This document shows, piece by piece, positions 5,191-5,225 of a stretch of 5,225 nucleotides of DNA; positions within the stretch are counted from its first letter, which is position 1, and the number at the start of each line of letters is the position of its first letter. A program made the translations under genes and the position numbers. The stretch is from Calditrichota bacterium. GTDB taxonomy: Bacteria > Calditrichota > Calditrichia > Calditrichales > Calditrichaceae. The notes beneath the pieces were generated by a model. It did no database searches, had not been told where the DNA came from, and was given only the letters and a program-made list of their open reading frames with translations. The stretch spans positions 1 to 5,225 of the forward strand of contig JAJRSN010000170.1 in the NCBI GenBank assembly GCA_024278715.1, written 5' to 3'.

Positions 5191-5225
5191 TTATCGTAAT
5201 TTGGCGGTCTGTTTTTTCGCGCGCT
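5191..5225 (-). CDS. Possible 3' end of a convergent gene (runs off the right edge)
   Basis: The minus strand from the right edge reads RAKKQTAKLR and then TAA (5193-5191). A basic tail followed at once by a terminator-like hairpin and T run looks like a real gene end. Eleven codons prove little, and another minus-strand frame stays open for longer (about 45 codons) but reads unlike a protein. No function can be assigned. Confidence 0.25.
   Translation of the reverse strand, partial: RAKKQTAKLR

Overview
This window looks like a fragment of a Gram-negative chromosome from the FCB side of the tree. Three things suggest this: short lipoprotein signal peptides, a secretion signal ending in Ala-Gln-Gln, and a histidine kinase whose promoter fits the Bacteroidota TAnnTTTG type. 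The overall style of the proteins reminds me of Calditrichota (Caldithrix-like), but that is an impression from memory and not a demonstrated assignment.

Left half (1-2529, minus strand): a two-component operon. A complete 824-residue membrane histidine kinase (55-2529) carries a large extracytoplasmic domain with four DxNxDGxx(E/D) loops of the FG-GAP/VCBS propeller type. Fourteen bases downstream begins a response regulator, of which only the first 13 residues lie in the window (1-40).

Centre (2530-2902): a 373-base divergent regulatory region. On the minus side it holds a good kinase promoter and a small hairpin overlapping the kinase ribosome binding site. On the plus side it holds a strong TGCAA palindrome, a second small palindrome and a sigma-54-like promoter element. 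This is the layout expected for an enhancer-binding response regulator controlling its divergent neighbour, but the regulator's family cannot be seen here.

Right half (2903-4828, plus strand): two tandem lipoprotein genes. Each has a signal peptide with a lipobox, a Pro-Thr-Glu-Pro linker and a roughly 100-residue beta-rich module. The module is almost identical in both genes (287 of 299 bases), while the C-terminal domains are unrelated over most of their length. The module is visibly more GC-rich than the tails. This constant-anchor, variable-payload design, with identity breaking at a homopolymer tract, is the most interesting feature of the window. A third, broken secreted-protein start follows (4849-4946).

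The last 280 bases are mostly AT-rich and gene-poor. They may contain the 3' end and terminator of a convergent minus-strand gene running off the right edge.

Working model (inference): the kinase senses something at the cell surface or in the periplasm, signals to the partial regulator, and that regulator may control the divergent cassette-like lipoprotein genes.
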